NCBI GenBank assembly: GCA_023436715.1
Contig: JAEZIJ010000204.1
Span: 1 to 64,000 of the forward strand
Reading direction: 5' to 3'
Length of the DNA: 64,000 nt
DNA from: Acidobacteriota bacterium
Lineage (GTDB): Bacteria; Acidobacteriota; Terriglobia; Bryobacterales; Bryobacteraceae
Shown here piece after piece: positions 25,136-32,473 of this stretch; position 1 is the first letter of the stretch; each line of letters begins with the position of its first letter. The translations under genes were made by a program, and so were the position numbers. The notes beneath the pieces are model-generated. The model saw nothing but the letters and a program-made list of their open reading frames with translations. It did not search any database and was not told the origin of the DNA.

Positions 25136-25284
25136 TGACCGAATGGCGCGATGACAGGTTCGCGGAGTTGGACCGGGTGATCGACTTGCCCCGCTGCGCC
25201 TGCGGAGAACTGTGCGATGAGCCAGGCCGGCGCCTGTGCCAACAATGCCGCATCATCCACCGCGCCGCCTCTCGGAAGCGCTGA
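25135..25284 (+). CDS. Zinc-ribbon microprotein, 49 residues
   Basis: ATG at 25135 overlaps the preceding TGA. The product has CACGELCDEPGRRLCQQC, a compact four- to five-cysteine metal site, then a basic tail ending SRKR. Too short for larger gene finders but consistent with the chain of overlapping early genes. Confidence 0.5.
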   Translation: MTEWRDDRFAELDRVIDLPRCACGELCDEPGRRLCQQCRIIHRAASRKR

Positions 25285-25302
25285 CAGAGGGCTAATCCCA
25301 AG

Positions 25303-25389
25303 GTGGCGTACAGGCACACGAAGGCATGGCGGAGGCGTAACAAGGTGCGGATGTTGGTCAGGAGGAAATCTTGGAGGGATAACAAGTGA
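25303..25389 (+). CDS. Possible 28-residue very basic peptide
   Basis: GTG at 25303 opens a frame that ends by overlapping the HNH start (GTGA). Twelve of the 28 residues are Arg or Lys (KAWRRRNKVRMLVRRKSWR). No clear ribosome site; it may be chance. Confidence 0.25.
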   Translation: MAYRHTKAWRRRNKVRMLVRRKSWRDNK

Positions 25390-25784
25390 GCCCACGTCTG
25401 CGAATCCGAATTCTCGAGCGCGACAACTACACCTGCCAGTATTGCGGAGCGCAGGCACCGCACGTAAGGCTGCACGTCGATCACGTACTTCCGCGCTCCC
25501 GGGGCGGTGACGACAGTCCAGGGAACCTTCTCACGGCTTGCCAAGCGTGCAACCTCGGCAAAGGTGCGGTACGCATCAGGCGGCCAATTCCGACCCTGTC
25601 AGGGCAGCAGCAGCGCACATTGCGCGCTCTTGAAGCGGCGCATGAGGTTGCCTTCGACGACTGGATGGAACAGTTGGCGGTTGACGAGGCGCTATCCGAC
25701 GCGCAGCCGGATGACCCGGAAGAGGAAGTGGAACCCGATTACGACGACTACGAGGAGGAGCCCTTGTATGGCGCGAACCCGTGA
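25386..25784 (+). CDS. HNH endonuclease
   Basis: GTG at 25386 follows GGAGGG. The 132-residue protein is a standard HNH: cysteines 17/20 and 52/55 frame VDHVLPRSRGG (D32-H33) and GNLLTAC (N47). The tail is long and acidic (EEEVEPDYDDYEEEP). Free-standing HNH nucleases near replication genes may nick phage DNA, help packaging or act as homing enzymes. Confidence 0.88.
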   Translation: MSPRLRIRILERDNYTCQYCGAQAPHVRLHVDHVLPRSRGGDDSPGNLLTACQACNLGKGAVRIRRPIPTLSGQQQRTLRALEAAHEVAFDDWMEQLAVDEALSDAQPDDPEEEVEPDYDDYEEEPLYGANP

Positions 25785-26592
25785 TCTCAGGCCTGGATTC
25801 TTCAAAAACGAGCAGCTCTGCGAGCTTCCGTTTGCGAACCGGCTGTTGTTCGCCGGCCTCTGGGTAATCGCTGATCGTTCCGGACGTCTGGAGGATCGTC
25901 CCAAGCGAATTCATGCGGAACTCTTCCCTTACGATCCGGACCTGAACGTCGATGTGATGCTCGAAGAACTCGATAAACGGGACTTCATCTACCGCTATAT
26001 TCTGAACGAAAATTCATACATACAGATCGCGAAGTGGCACATCCACCAGCACCCTCACCCGAAGGAACCAGAAAGTTGCATCCCCCCAATTCCTTTCGAT
26101 CTTTCTGATTCTAAAGCCTGCCGTGACTTTTCCGGAACGAGCCGTGTAATTTCCGGAACCGACCGGGTATTTCCCTCTATTCCCTCTTGTACTTCTGATA
26201 CACCCCCTATAGTCCCCCTGAAGGGGGACGGAGATTTTTCTCTTCAGGAACCTCCAACCGGGAAGCCGAAGCGACCGCGCAAGAACAAACGGAAGATGGC
26301 CCAGTGGCAGCGGGAGAAGTTTGTGGAGTTCATGCGGCTTCACCCGAAAAGCGAGTACCAGGTCGCGACCGCCAATAAAGTCTGGGCCGAGAAGGTGACC
26401 AACGAGGGAGTCCTGAAGTTTGTCATGGACCGCCTGGAACACGAGATGAAGGGCGATACGACGTACATGCTTGGCTCCGGCAAATGGCTCCAGGCTGCAA
26501 TCACCCTGTACGAACTTGGGTTGACCAAAAAGCCCGAACCAGTCCGCGACCCAGGCGACCTCCCTGAGTGGAAGCCGAACTATCACGCATGA
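25768..26592 (+). CDS. Phage replication initiator/helicase-loader-like protein
   Basis: The product is 274 residues from ATG 25768 after AGGAGGAG. The N-terminal 100 residues (RPGFFKNEQLCELPFANRLL, GRLEDRPKRIHAELFPYD) form the winged-helix domain found in phage replisome organisers. A proline-rich linker and a basic stretch lead to a C-terminal helical domain (KVWAEKVTNEGVLKFVMDRL) that probably contacts the helicase. The gene overlaps dnaB by four bases, which supports a loader role. The tract at about 26200-26240 contains a CCCCCTATAGTCCCCCTGAA... run typical of linker slippage but the frame is intact. Confidence 0.75.
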   Translation: MARTRDLRPGFFKNEQLCELPFANRLLFAGLWVIADRSGRLEDRPKRIHAELFPYDPDLNVDVMLEELDKRDFIYRYILNENSYIQIAKWHIHQHPHPKEPESCIPPIPFDLSDSKACRDFSGTSRVISGTDRVFPSIPSCTSDTPPIVPLKGDGDFSLQEPPTGKPKRPRKNKRKMAQWQREKFVEFMRLHPKSEYQVATANKVWAEKVTNEGVLKFVMDRLEHEMKGDTTYMLGSGKWLQAAITLYELGLTKKPEPVRDPGDLPEWKPNYHA

Positions 26593-27974
26593 CGACCACC
26601 GAACCCATCACCGAACGCGGCCTGCCGGTCAACATCGACGCTGAGCGCTTCGTGCTCGGATCGATACTGATCGACGACCATCTCTACCCAGGCGTGGCCG
26701 CGATGCTGTGCGACGCCGATTTCGCACTTCACAAGCACCGTCTGATCTGGCGCCGCATGGTCGAACTGTACGAGTCCGGCGAGCGGATCGACCGGGTTAC
26801 AGTGGCGAACGCGCTGAAAGATCACGGGCAACTTGAGTCGGTGGACGGGTTGAGTTATCTCGCCTCGCTCGACGACGGCCTGCCGCGCACCTCGAACATC
26901 GACGGCTACGTCCGAATCGTCCGCGATAAGTCGCGTCTGCGCCAGATCATCCACGCCTCACACGCCACAATCAACCGATGCATGGACGCGGACGGCGACG
27001 TGCGCGACATTCTGGCCGACGCCTCCGAGCGGCTGCTCACGATGGACGCCGGCCCGGACGAGCGCGTAGGAATGCAGACGCTCTCCGAGGTGCTCTCGGT
27101 ATTCGACGGCGGAATCAACACGTTCCTTGACCCGAGCAAGCGCGCTCCGGGGCTTCAGACGGGGTTCCTGAAGTTCGACGAGATGACCGGAGGATTGCAT
27201 CCCGGCGAACTCATCATCCTAGCCGCGCGCCCCGCGATGGGAAAGACGGCGCTCGCCTGCAATATCGCCCACCACGTGTCGAGCCGCGGCGGTACGGTCG
27301 CGGTGTTCTCGCTCGAGATGTCGAAGGAGGATCTATTCACGCGCATATGCTGCGCGGCCGCGCGGGTGGACTCGCAACATTTCCGCGCCGGCAGACTGCC
27401 CCGAACCGACAAAACGCGAATGCTGACGGCCGCCGGGCAGATCGCCTCATCGCCGCTGTTTATCGATGACGCCAGTAGCCCTGACTTGATGGCCATTCGG
27501 AACAAACTGCGGAAGCTCAAGGCGAAGTACGGATTGGCGCTCGTGATCGTGGACTATCTGCAACTCATGGGCGTGCGCGGCAAAGAGAACCGCACACAGG
27601 AAGTGAGCGCGCTTTCGCGCGGGCTGAAGATCATGGCCAAGGATTTCGGAGTGCCATTCCTGGCGCTCTCGCAGTTGAGTCGGGCACTGGAACAGCGCAC
27701 GGGTGGAGAGCGGCGCCCGCAGCTGAGCGACCTGCGTGAAAGCGGCAGTTTAGAGCAAGACGCAGACCTCGTGGCCTTCATTTTCCGCGAGGAAGTCTAC
27801 AAACCTGAGCGTCAAGACTTGCGCGGAATGGCCGAGCTGATCCTGGCGAAGCAGCGCAACGGCCCGACGGGGAGAACCAACTTGGTGTTTCTGAAGCAGT
27901 ACACAAAATTCGAGAACGCAGCGGCAGATTCGGAGCCGCCAGAGGGAGGGATGTTCGATGGCGACGGTGAGTGA
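26589..27974 (+). CDS. dnaB: Replicative DNA helicase DnaB
   Basis: The product has 461 residues. The N-terminal domain opens INIDAERFVLGSIL-like, the linker follows at about 150-175, and the RecA-like domain carries Walker A AARPAMGKTA (about 212-220), Walker B VIVDYLQLM (about 320-327), and the SQLSRALEQR arginine-finger region. Full-length hexameric helicase that unwinds the phage replication fork; together with the preceding loader it makes the phage independent of the host's initiation at this step. Confidence 0.95.
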   Translation: MTTTEPITERGLPVNIDAERFVLGSILIDDHLYPGVAAMLCDADFALHKHRLIWRRMVELYESGERIDRVTVANALKDHGQLESVDGLSYLASLDDGLPRTSNIDGYVRIVRDKSRLRQIIHASHATINRCMDADGDVRDILADASERLLTMDAGPDERVGMQTLSEVLSVFDGGINTFLDPSKRAPGLQTGFLKFDEMTGGLHPGELIILAARPAMGKTALACNIAHHVSSRGGTVAVFSLEMSKEDLFTRICCAAARVDSQHFRAGRLPRTDKTRMLTAAGQIASSPLFIDDASSPDLMAIRNKLRKLKAKYGLALVIVDYLQLMGVRGKENRTQEVSALSRGLKIMAKDFGVPFLALSQLSRALEQRTGGERRPQLSDLRESGSLEQDADLVAFIFREEVYKPERQDLRGMAELILAKQRNGPTGRTNLVFLKQYTKFENAAADSEPPEGGMFDGDGE

Positions 27975-28332
27975 TCTGGTGTACGAAGCCAAGCGCGAAG
28001 CCGGCGCGCTCGTGGCCGAACTCGAACTACAACTGGGGCCGGGCGGGACGGCGATGAAAGCCTTGAAGCTCTACGAGCGCATCGGAGCCGTCGAGCGGGC
28101 GCTACAGGAGTCGGAGAATCCGGGAGACGGTCCGATACCGCCCGGCTGCGATCGCTGCGAGCGCGGAGCATTCGGTTTCGTACCAGCCCGCGATGGCCGT
28201 GGCGTGGAGCGGTGCGATTGCGCCCGCGGGGAGTGGTTAAGAGAGCACGAGAGGGTGCGCAACGAGCGCAGGATGCGCCGCCGCAAACGGGCATCGGTGG
28301 ACGTGAAACGGTTGGCGGCGGGGGAGAGATGA
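27958..28332 (+). CDS. Zinc-finger-like phage protein
   Basis: The product has 124 residues and overlaps the dnaB end by 17 bases. A helical N-terminal half is followed by GCDRCERGAFGFV and ERCDCARGEWLREH, a DnaJ-like four-cysteine knuckle pair, and a very basic tail (RNERRMRRRKR). Such proteins beside phage helicases are common and probably bind nucleic acid. Confidence 0.6.
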   Translation: MATVSDLVYEAKREAGALVAELELQLGPGGTAMKALKLYERIGAVERALQESENPGDGPIPPGCDRCERGAFGFVPARDGRGVERCDCARGEWLREHERVRNERRMRRRKRASVDVKRLAAGER

Positions 28333-28931
28333 AAACACTTCAGACGGAGAATGTTTTGGTGACCAATAAGACAACACTCTTGACAGATGTTTCGGCATGC
28401 GATTATCCTGAATCCAGTTCAAGCGTGGCCGGGACGCAGCCACTCGGCGGCAGTAGCCGACCCGGTGCCCCCTCGACAATACCCCTCTATCCAATGGCCG
28501 ACAAGGTGCGTCTACTCGATGCCTTTGGTGAGTTTATTCACGAGATCGGCTCTGACGAAGCCCACAGGCTCATCCGTGAGCGCAAGGCGACGGGGATGGG
28601 GACGCGCAAGAGAATCCGAGCCGTGCAACTCACCGTTGAGCGGAAAGCAGCCGAAGACAACGGCGTTCCGGGCCGCGAACCGCTCCCGAACGGACTGGTG
28701 GGTCAGCGGTATTCGCACAACCACGAGTCCGACGACAACGTGGAGCAGAACTGGACGCTGCGGAAACTGACCGCCGCAAGCGTGAACGCAAACGTGTTCA
28801 TCCACGAATGTTTCGTCGCGAGCGTAATCTCCTGCCTGCCTGAAGGCGAGAAGCGGGCGGAGTTTCGAGCGTACCTGCGGAGCTTGCACGCGAAGAAAAT
28901 CAGCGGACGCGTTGTTTCGGATCTGTCATGA
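28329..28931 (+). CDS. Hypothetical phage protein
   Basis: ATG 28329 overlaps the previous stop (ATGA). The 200-residue product has a low-complexity serine/glycine/proline first 60 residues, then a helical domain with DAFGEFIHEIGSDEAHRLI and a C-terminal helix pair. Domain not recognised. Confidence 0.5.
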   Translation: MKTLQTENVLVTNKTTLLTDVSACDYPESSSSVAGTQPLGGSSRPGAPSTIPLYPMADKVRLLDAFGEFIHEIGSDEAHRLIRERKATGMGTRKRIRAVQLTVERKAAEDNGVPGREPLPNGLVGQRYSHNHESDDNVEQNWTLRKLTAASVNANVFIHECFVASVISCLPEGEKRAEFRAYLRSLHAKKISGRVVSDLS

Positions 28932-29170
28932 GCCACGCCCACCAGTCCGGAGCTCGCCACTGTGCCGACCTCGCCGGCATGTTTTCCGGCGAGGAATGGG
29001 CGCCGAAGATCCCGGAGGCACGCCCCGAGGGAGCAGGCGCGCACGAGACGGTCTCGGCGGCCGCGAACGAGAACCCACTGATCCGCCGCCTGGACGTGAA
29101 CTCGCTGGCGTCGCTGGCAGAGTTCATGGGGCTGACGGTTCAGCAGTTGATCGAACGGTATTCGAGGTAG
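28928..29170 (+). CDS. Hypothetical small phage protein
   Basis: This 80-residue product, ATGA overlap with the previous gene, ends in a short helix-turn-helix-like stretch (LASLAEFMGLTVQQLIERY). Could be a small regulator; unproven. Confidence 0.5.
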   Translation: MSHAHQSGARHCADLAGMFSGEEWAPKIPEARPEGAGAHETVSAAANENPLIRRLDVNSLASLAEFMGLTVQQLIERYSR

Positions 29171-29276
29171 GAGCAGGGGCGGCCGGCGCGTTGGCGCGCG
29201 CCAGGTCAGCGTAGCAGGTTGGGCTGCCACACCGGGCCGCTCCCGGGGGCAGGATATCACACACGGAGTGGACCGG

Positions 29277-29501
29277 ATGGGCAAGCTCGAACTCAGCGGA
29301 ATGGGAGACCACGATCTGTTGGTGAGGATCGCCACAAAGGTCGAGGAATTGACCGGCAATGGCCAGCCAGGTCGAATGACGCGAGCCGAAGAGGACATCC
29401 AAGGCCTGAAGTTGTGGCGCTCTTATCTGGCCGGAGCAATCGCGGTGATCCTGTTGGCGTTGACGATCGGGACGCCGATTCTGCTGGCGAAGTTGAAATG
29501 A
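29277..29501 (+). CDS. Membrane-anchored small protein, XhlA-like
   Basis: 74 residues from ATG 29277 (GTG at 29268 is an alternative). A helical soluble part with heptad character (LLVRIATKVEELTG, TRAEEDIQGLKLW) is followed by one C-terminal membrane helix (LAGAIAVILLALTIGTPILL) and KLK. This is the layout of XhlA-type haemolysin/holin partners. It lies before the terminase rather than beside the endolysin, so a lysis role is uncertain. Confidence 0.55.
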   Translation: MGKLELSGMGDHDLLVRIATKVEELTGNGQPGRMTRAEEDIQGLKLWRSYLAGAIAVILLALTIGTPILLAKLK

Positions 29502-29659
29502 CGCACGAAGCGACAACAGGGCCGTTGGAGCGGCGGCGAACGATGCTACGGAGCCGGAGTAAAAGACTAACTTCTCTGGTAGTACTACCGCCTGCCCCGC
29601 GCTTCGCGCTCCAGCATAGCGGGAAAGAACGTTTTCGTCAAGAAGTGTTCGGCGAGTGA
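29498..29659 (+). CDS. Possible small basic protein before terminase
   Basis: ATG 29498 overlaps the previous stop and the 53-codon frame ends one base before the terminase start. The product is basic (LERRRTMLRSRSKRLTSL). A perfect palindrome lies inside, so the region may also be regulatory. Confidence 0.4.
   Translation: MTHEATTGPLERRRTMLRSRSKRLTSLVVLPPAPRFALQHSGKERFRQEVFGE
29578..29589. promoter_or_regulatory. Perfect palindrome GGTAGTACTACC
   Basis: Twelve-base perfect dyad 72 bases before the terminase small subunit start, at the junction of early and late genes. A binding site for a late-gene regulator or a terminase recognition element are both possible. Confidence 0.35.
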
Positions 29660-29660
29660 T

Positions 29661-30236
29661 GTGGCAAAACGCGGCGGGCAACGGAAGTATTCGGAGAAAA
29701 TCGGGCGCGAAATCTGCATCCGGCTCGCGGCCGGCAAGACTCTTCGCTCAATCTGCCGGAGCCTCAAAATCGCCGAGAGCACGGTTCGCTTGTGGGTTGT
29801 TGACGATGCAGGCCCAGGATTCGCTGCGCAGTACGCACGCTCCCGTGATTGCGGCCTCGACGTCATGGCCGATGAAATCATTGAGATCGCGGACAAATCC
29901 CGCAAGGGCGTCAAGGTCGAACAGAAACAGATCGGCCGACAGTGCTCGGCGTGCAGCAAGGAATTGCGGTGGCGCAGCCGCTGGGAGCACAGCGCGGACG
30001 GTTCAGAGTTGTGCGATGGCGCGAAAGCAGAGAAGCTCGTCGAGGACAAGGTAGTAACCAGCGACATGATCGAGCGGTCGCGGCTCCAGGTGGACGCCCG
30101 CAAGTGGTACCTGTCCAAGCTCGCTCCGAAACGGTATGGCGACAAGCCTCTTCCCGACTCTGGAGACGACCGGCTCAACGAAGTTCTCGATTTAGCGAAG
30201 AATGGTCCTGCAAAGCCCAGCAACCCGGCCGCGTAA
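29661..30236 (+). CDS. Terminase small subunit
   Basis: GTG start, 191 residues. The first 60 residues have a helix-turn-helix (LAAGKTLRSICRSLKIAEST, then VRLWV) for binding the packaging site, followed by DVMADEIIEIADKSRKG, a stretch shared by many small terminases, and KWYLSKLAPKRYGDKP at the C-terminal end. A short insert with QCSACSKELRW, a possible metal site, is unusual. It overlaps the large subunit by 35 bases. Confidence 0.85.
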   Translation: MAKRGGQRKYSEKIGREICIRLAAGKTLRSICRSLKIAESTVRLWVVDDAGPGFAAQYARSRDCGLDVMADEIIEIADKSRKGVKVEQKQIGRQCSACSKELRWRSRWEHSADGSELCDGAKAEKLVEDKVVTSDMIERSRLQVDARKWYLSKLAPKRYGDKPLPDSGDDRLNEVLDLAKNGPAKPSNPAA

Positions 30237-31488
30237 ACTCCTGCCCTTCGGAGAGAAAGCGCACCGCTTCGCCTTCCGGCACCCGCGCGAGGACCGCCGC
30301 ATCACGATCCTCGAGGGCTCGGTCCGCAGCTCGAAGACCTGGGCGAGCATCGTCAAGATCGTGCTGCTCTCAAAGTACGACGTGGCGGGCCAGCGGCTCA
30401 TCACCGGGCAGTCCAAGGCGACCATCAAGTCGAACGTGCTCGCTGACCTGTTCGAGATCGTCGGCAATCGGAACCACGACTACAACCAGCAGTCGGGCGA
30501 ACTTCGGCTGTTCGATTCCTGGTGGCGCGTGCTGGGCGCGAAGGACGAGGGCTCTGAACGCGCGCTGCGCGGCGCCACTGTGGGCGTGGCGGTATCGGAC
30601 GAGCTGACCTTGACGCCGAAGTCGTTCGCGATGATGCTCCAGAGCCGGCTCAGCCCGGAAGGCGCTCGGTGGTATGCCACCACTAACCCAGACAGCCCAT
30701 ACCACTACGTCAAGACGGACCTGCTCGACAACCCCGACCTGGCGCCGTACCTCGAAGTGATTCACCTCGGGCTCGACGACAACCCGAACCTGAGCGAAGA
30801 GTACAAGCAGTTCATCAAGCGGTCGTACACCGGGGTCTGGTTTCAGCGTTTCGTCGAGGGCTTGTGGGTGCTGGCCGAAGGTGCCATCTATCGCGACGTC
30901 CTGACCGGGGATGTGTTCTACGACGACGCGACGCGGCCGGAAGGACTGCTTGGCCAGGGCGGTCACGTCGAGCATTGGATCGCGGTCGATTATGGCACCA
31001 CGAACCCATGCGTGTTCCTGGACATCTACGACGACGGCCGCACGGTTTGGTGGGACCGGGAATACTACTGGGATTCAAAGTCGCAGGGCCGGCAGAAAAC
31101 GGATTCCGAGTACGCGGATGATCTCATCGAGTTTGTTGCACCAGGCACCCTTGGCGGCGGCGACCAGCGCAATTGGCCGGGCGTCATCATTGACCCGAGC
31201 GCGGCCAGCTTCAAGGCCGAACTGCTGAGCCGAGGCTTCTACGTCACGGACGCTGAGAACGAGGTCGAGGACGGCATTCGGCGCGTGAGCACGATGCTCG
31301 CGCAAAAGAAGATCCGCATCAACCGCCAGCGCTGCCCGAACGGCGTGCGCGAGATGCAGAGCTATTCGTGGGACGAGAAGAAGAGCGATAAAGGCCGCGA
31401 GCAGCCGATCAAGGCGCACGATCATGTTCCCGACGCCGGCCGGTATCACTGCAATACGCGCATCAACGATTGGCGATTAGCCGCCTGA
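30202..31488 (+). CDS. Terminase large subunit (PBSX/Terminase_3 type)
   Basis: The product has 428 residues. ATPase: Walker A variant GSVRSSKT at 39-46 and Walker B VAVSDE with D133-E134, then the coupling motif ATTNPD. Nuclease: DYGTTNPC (D263), IIDPSAASF (D331) and DHVPDAGRY (about D411) form the RNase H-like triad. It pumps DNA into the prohead and cuts concatemers. The length and motifs are complete. Confidence 0.95.
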   Translation: MVLQSPATRPRKLLPFGEKAHRFAFRHPREDRRITILEGSVRSSKTWASIVKIVLLSKYDVAGQRLITGQSKATIKSNVLADLFEIVGNRNHDYNQQSGELRLFDSWWRVLGAKDEGSERALRGATVGVAVSDELTLTPKSFAMMLQSRLSPEGARWYATTNPDSPYHYVKTDLLDNPDLAPYLEVIHLGLDDNPNLSEEYKQFIKRSYTGVWFQRFVEGLWVLAEGAIYRDVLTGDVFYDDATRPEGLLGQGGHVEHWIAVDYGTTNPCVFLDIYDDGRTVWWDREYYWDSKSQGRQKTDSEYADDLIEFVAPGTLGGGDQRNWPGVIIDPSAASFKAELLSRGFYVTDAENEVEDGIRRVSTMLAQKKIRINRQRCPNGVREMQSYSWDEKKSDKGREQPIKAHDHVPDAGRYHCNTRINDWRLAA

Positions 31489-31491
31489 CCC

Positions 31492-32295
31492 ATGACCAAC
31501 CCCGCCTGGCTGCGCCTCGTGGAACTCTACCAGAACGGCCTGCTGCGCCTCCTCCCGGCAGCCGCCCTGGAGCGTCCCGAACTACTCGAGACGCCGGAGT
31601 TCCGCGAGGCCGCCTGGAGGGTGGCGAGCAACATGGTGCAGGGCGTCGCCAAGGCGAACGCGACCTCCTGGCGGCAGGCGGCCATGAAATCGACCAACGC
31701 GCGGCGGATCTACCTCGGGCTCCAGCGGGAGATCGCCGAGGGAAAGCTCGGGCCGGAACTGCACCAGTTGGCCGTGCGGAACGCGCAACTGATCTCGATC
31801 CTGCCCGGGGACATCGCCCGGCGCATCACGGCCCACGCCGAGGTGCTGACGCAGCGCGGGGCTCGACCGGAGGAGATCGCGCGCGAGCTTCGCAGGGTGG
31901 TGCCCACGATGGCGAAAAGCCGGATGCGGCTGATCGCTCGGACGGAAGTGAGCCGGGCGGAAACCGATCTGACCCGCCTGCGTTCCCAGCGGATCGGGAT
32001 CGAATGGTACCAGTGGAGCAGTTCTCGGGATCAGCGCGTGCGCCCCTCGCATCGCAACATGGATCAGGTGCTTGTGGCCTGGGATGACGCACCGCAGCCG
32101 GAAGAACTCATTGGGCAGCGCAGCACGCTCGGGTATGGCCACGCCGGGCAGTTCCCGAATTGCCGGTGCGATTGCCTGCCAGTTGCCGACCTGGATGAGA
32201 TCCGCTGGCCCGCGCGGGCCTACAGCAACGGAAGGATCGTGCGCATGTCGCGTGCGCAATTCATGCGCTTGTCCGGCCTGGAGATGGCGGCTTAG
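31492..32295 (+). CDS. Mu gpF-like head morphogenesis protein
   Basis: This 267-residue protein has a helical N-terminal region and the Phage_Mu_F domain: RLIARTEVSRAET, YQWSSSRDQRVRPSHRNMDQ and YGHAGQFPNCRCDCLPV. It is a minor head protein placed between terminase and portal, required for head assembly in Mu and SPP1 relatives. Confidence 0.88.
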   Translation: MTNPAWLRLVELYQNGLLRLLPAAALERPELLETPEFREAAWRVASNMVQGVAKANATSWRQAAMKSTNARRIYLGLQREIAEGKLGPELHQLAVRNAQLISILPGDIARRITAHAEVLTQRGARPEEIARELRRVVPTMAKSRMRLIARTEVSRAETDLTRLRSQRIGIEWYQWSSSRDQRVRPSHRNMDQVLVAWDDAPQPEELIGQRSTLGYGHAGQFPNCRCDCLPVADLDEIRWPARAYSNGRIVRMSRAQFMRLSGLEMAA

Positions 32296-32422
32296 GCTTC
32301 TTCCCGCGCCTAATGAGCGCGAGCTTGTTCCCCTTGAGCATGGACACGGTGATTAACGGCTCCTCCGAGCAGGCCGCGGTGAGTCGAACCTCGACTTTGT
32401 CCGGCGATTTCCGTTTCCCCAT
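32261..32422 (-). CDS. Possible small basic protein on the reverse strand
   Basis: In the 178-base gap before the portal gene the reverse strand has an open frame of 53 codons from ATG 32422 with a KxKSPDKVEVRLTAACSEEP start, a hydrophobic ITVSML centre and a lysine/proline-rich tail. TATAAT lies nine bases before the ATG on that strand, but no ribosome site is evident; it overlaps the end of the F-like gene by 35 bases. It may be a moron or a chance frame. Confidence 0.35.
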   Translation of the reverse strand: MGKRKSPDKVEVRLTAACSEEPLITVSMLKGNKLALIRRGKKPKPPSPGRTSA

Positions 32423-32473
32423 GCCTGTGGATTATATCCGGATCGGGCAGTAGTTCACCAGCGACACTCCAAT

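Noticed and set aside
29180..29276. GC-rich stem GGCGCG/CGCGCC before the XhlA-like gene as a terminator
   Set aside because: No T-tract and the whole area is GC-rich; pairing of this quality is expected by chance.
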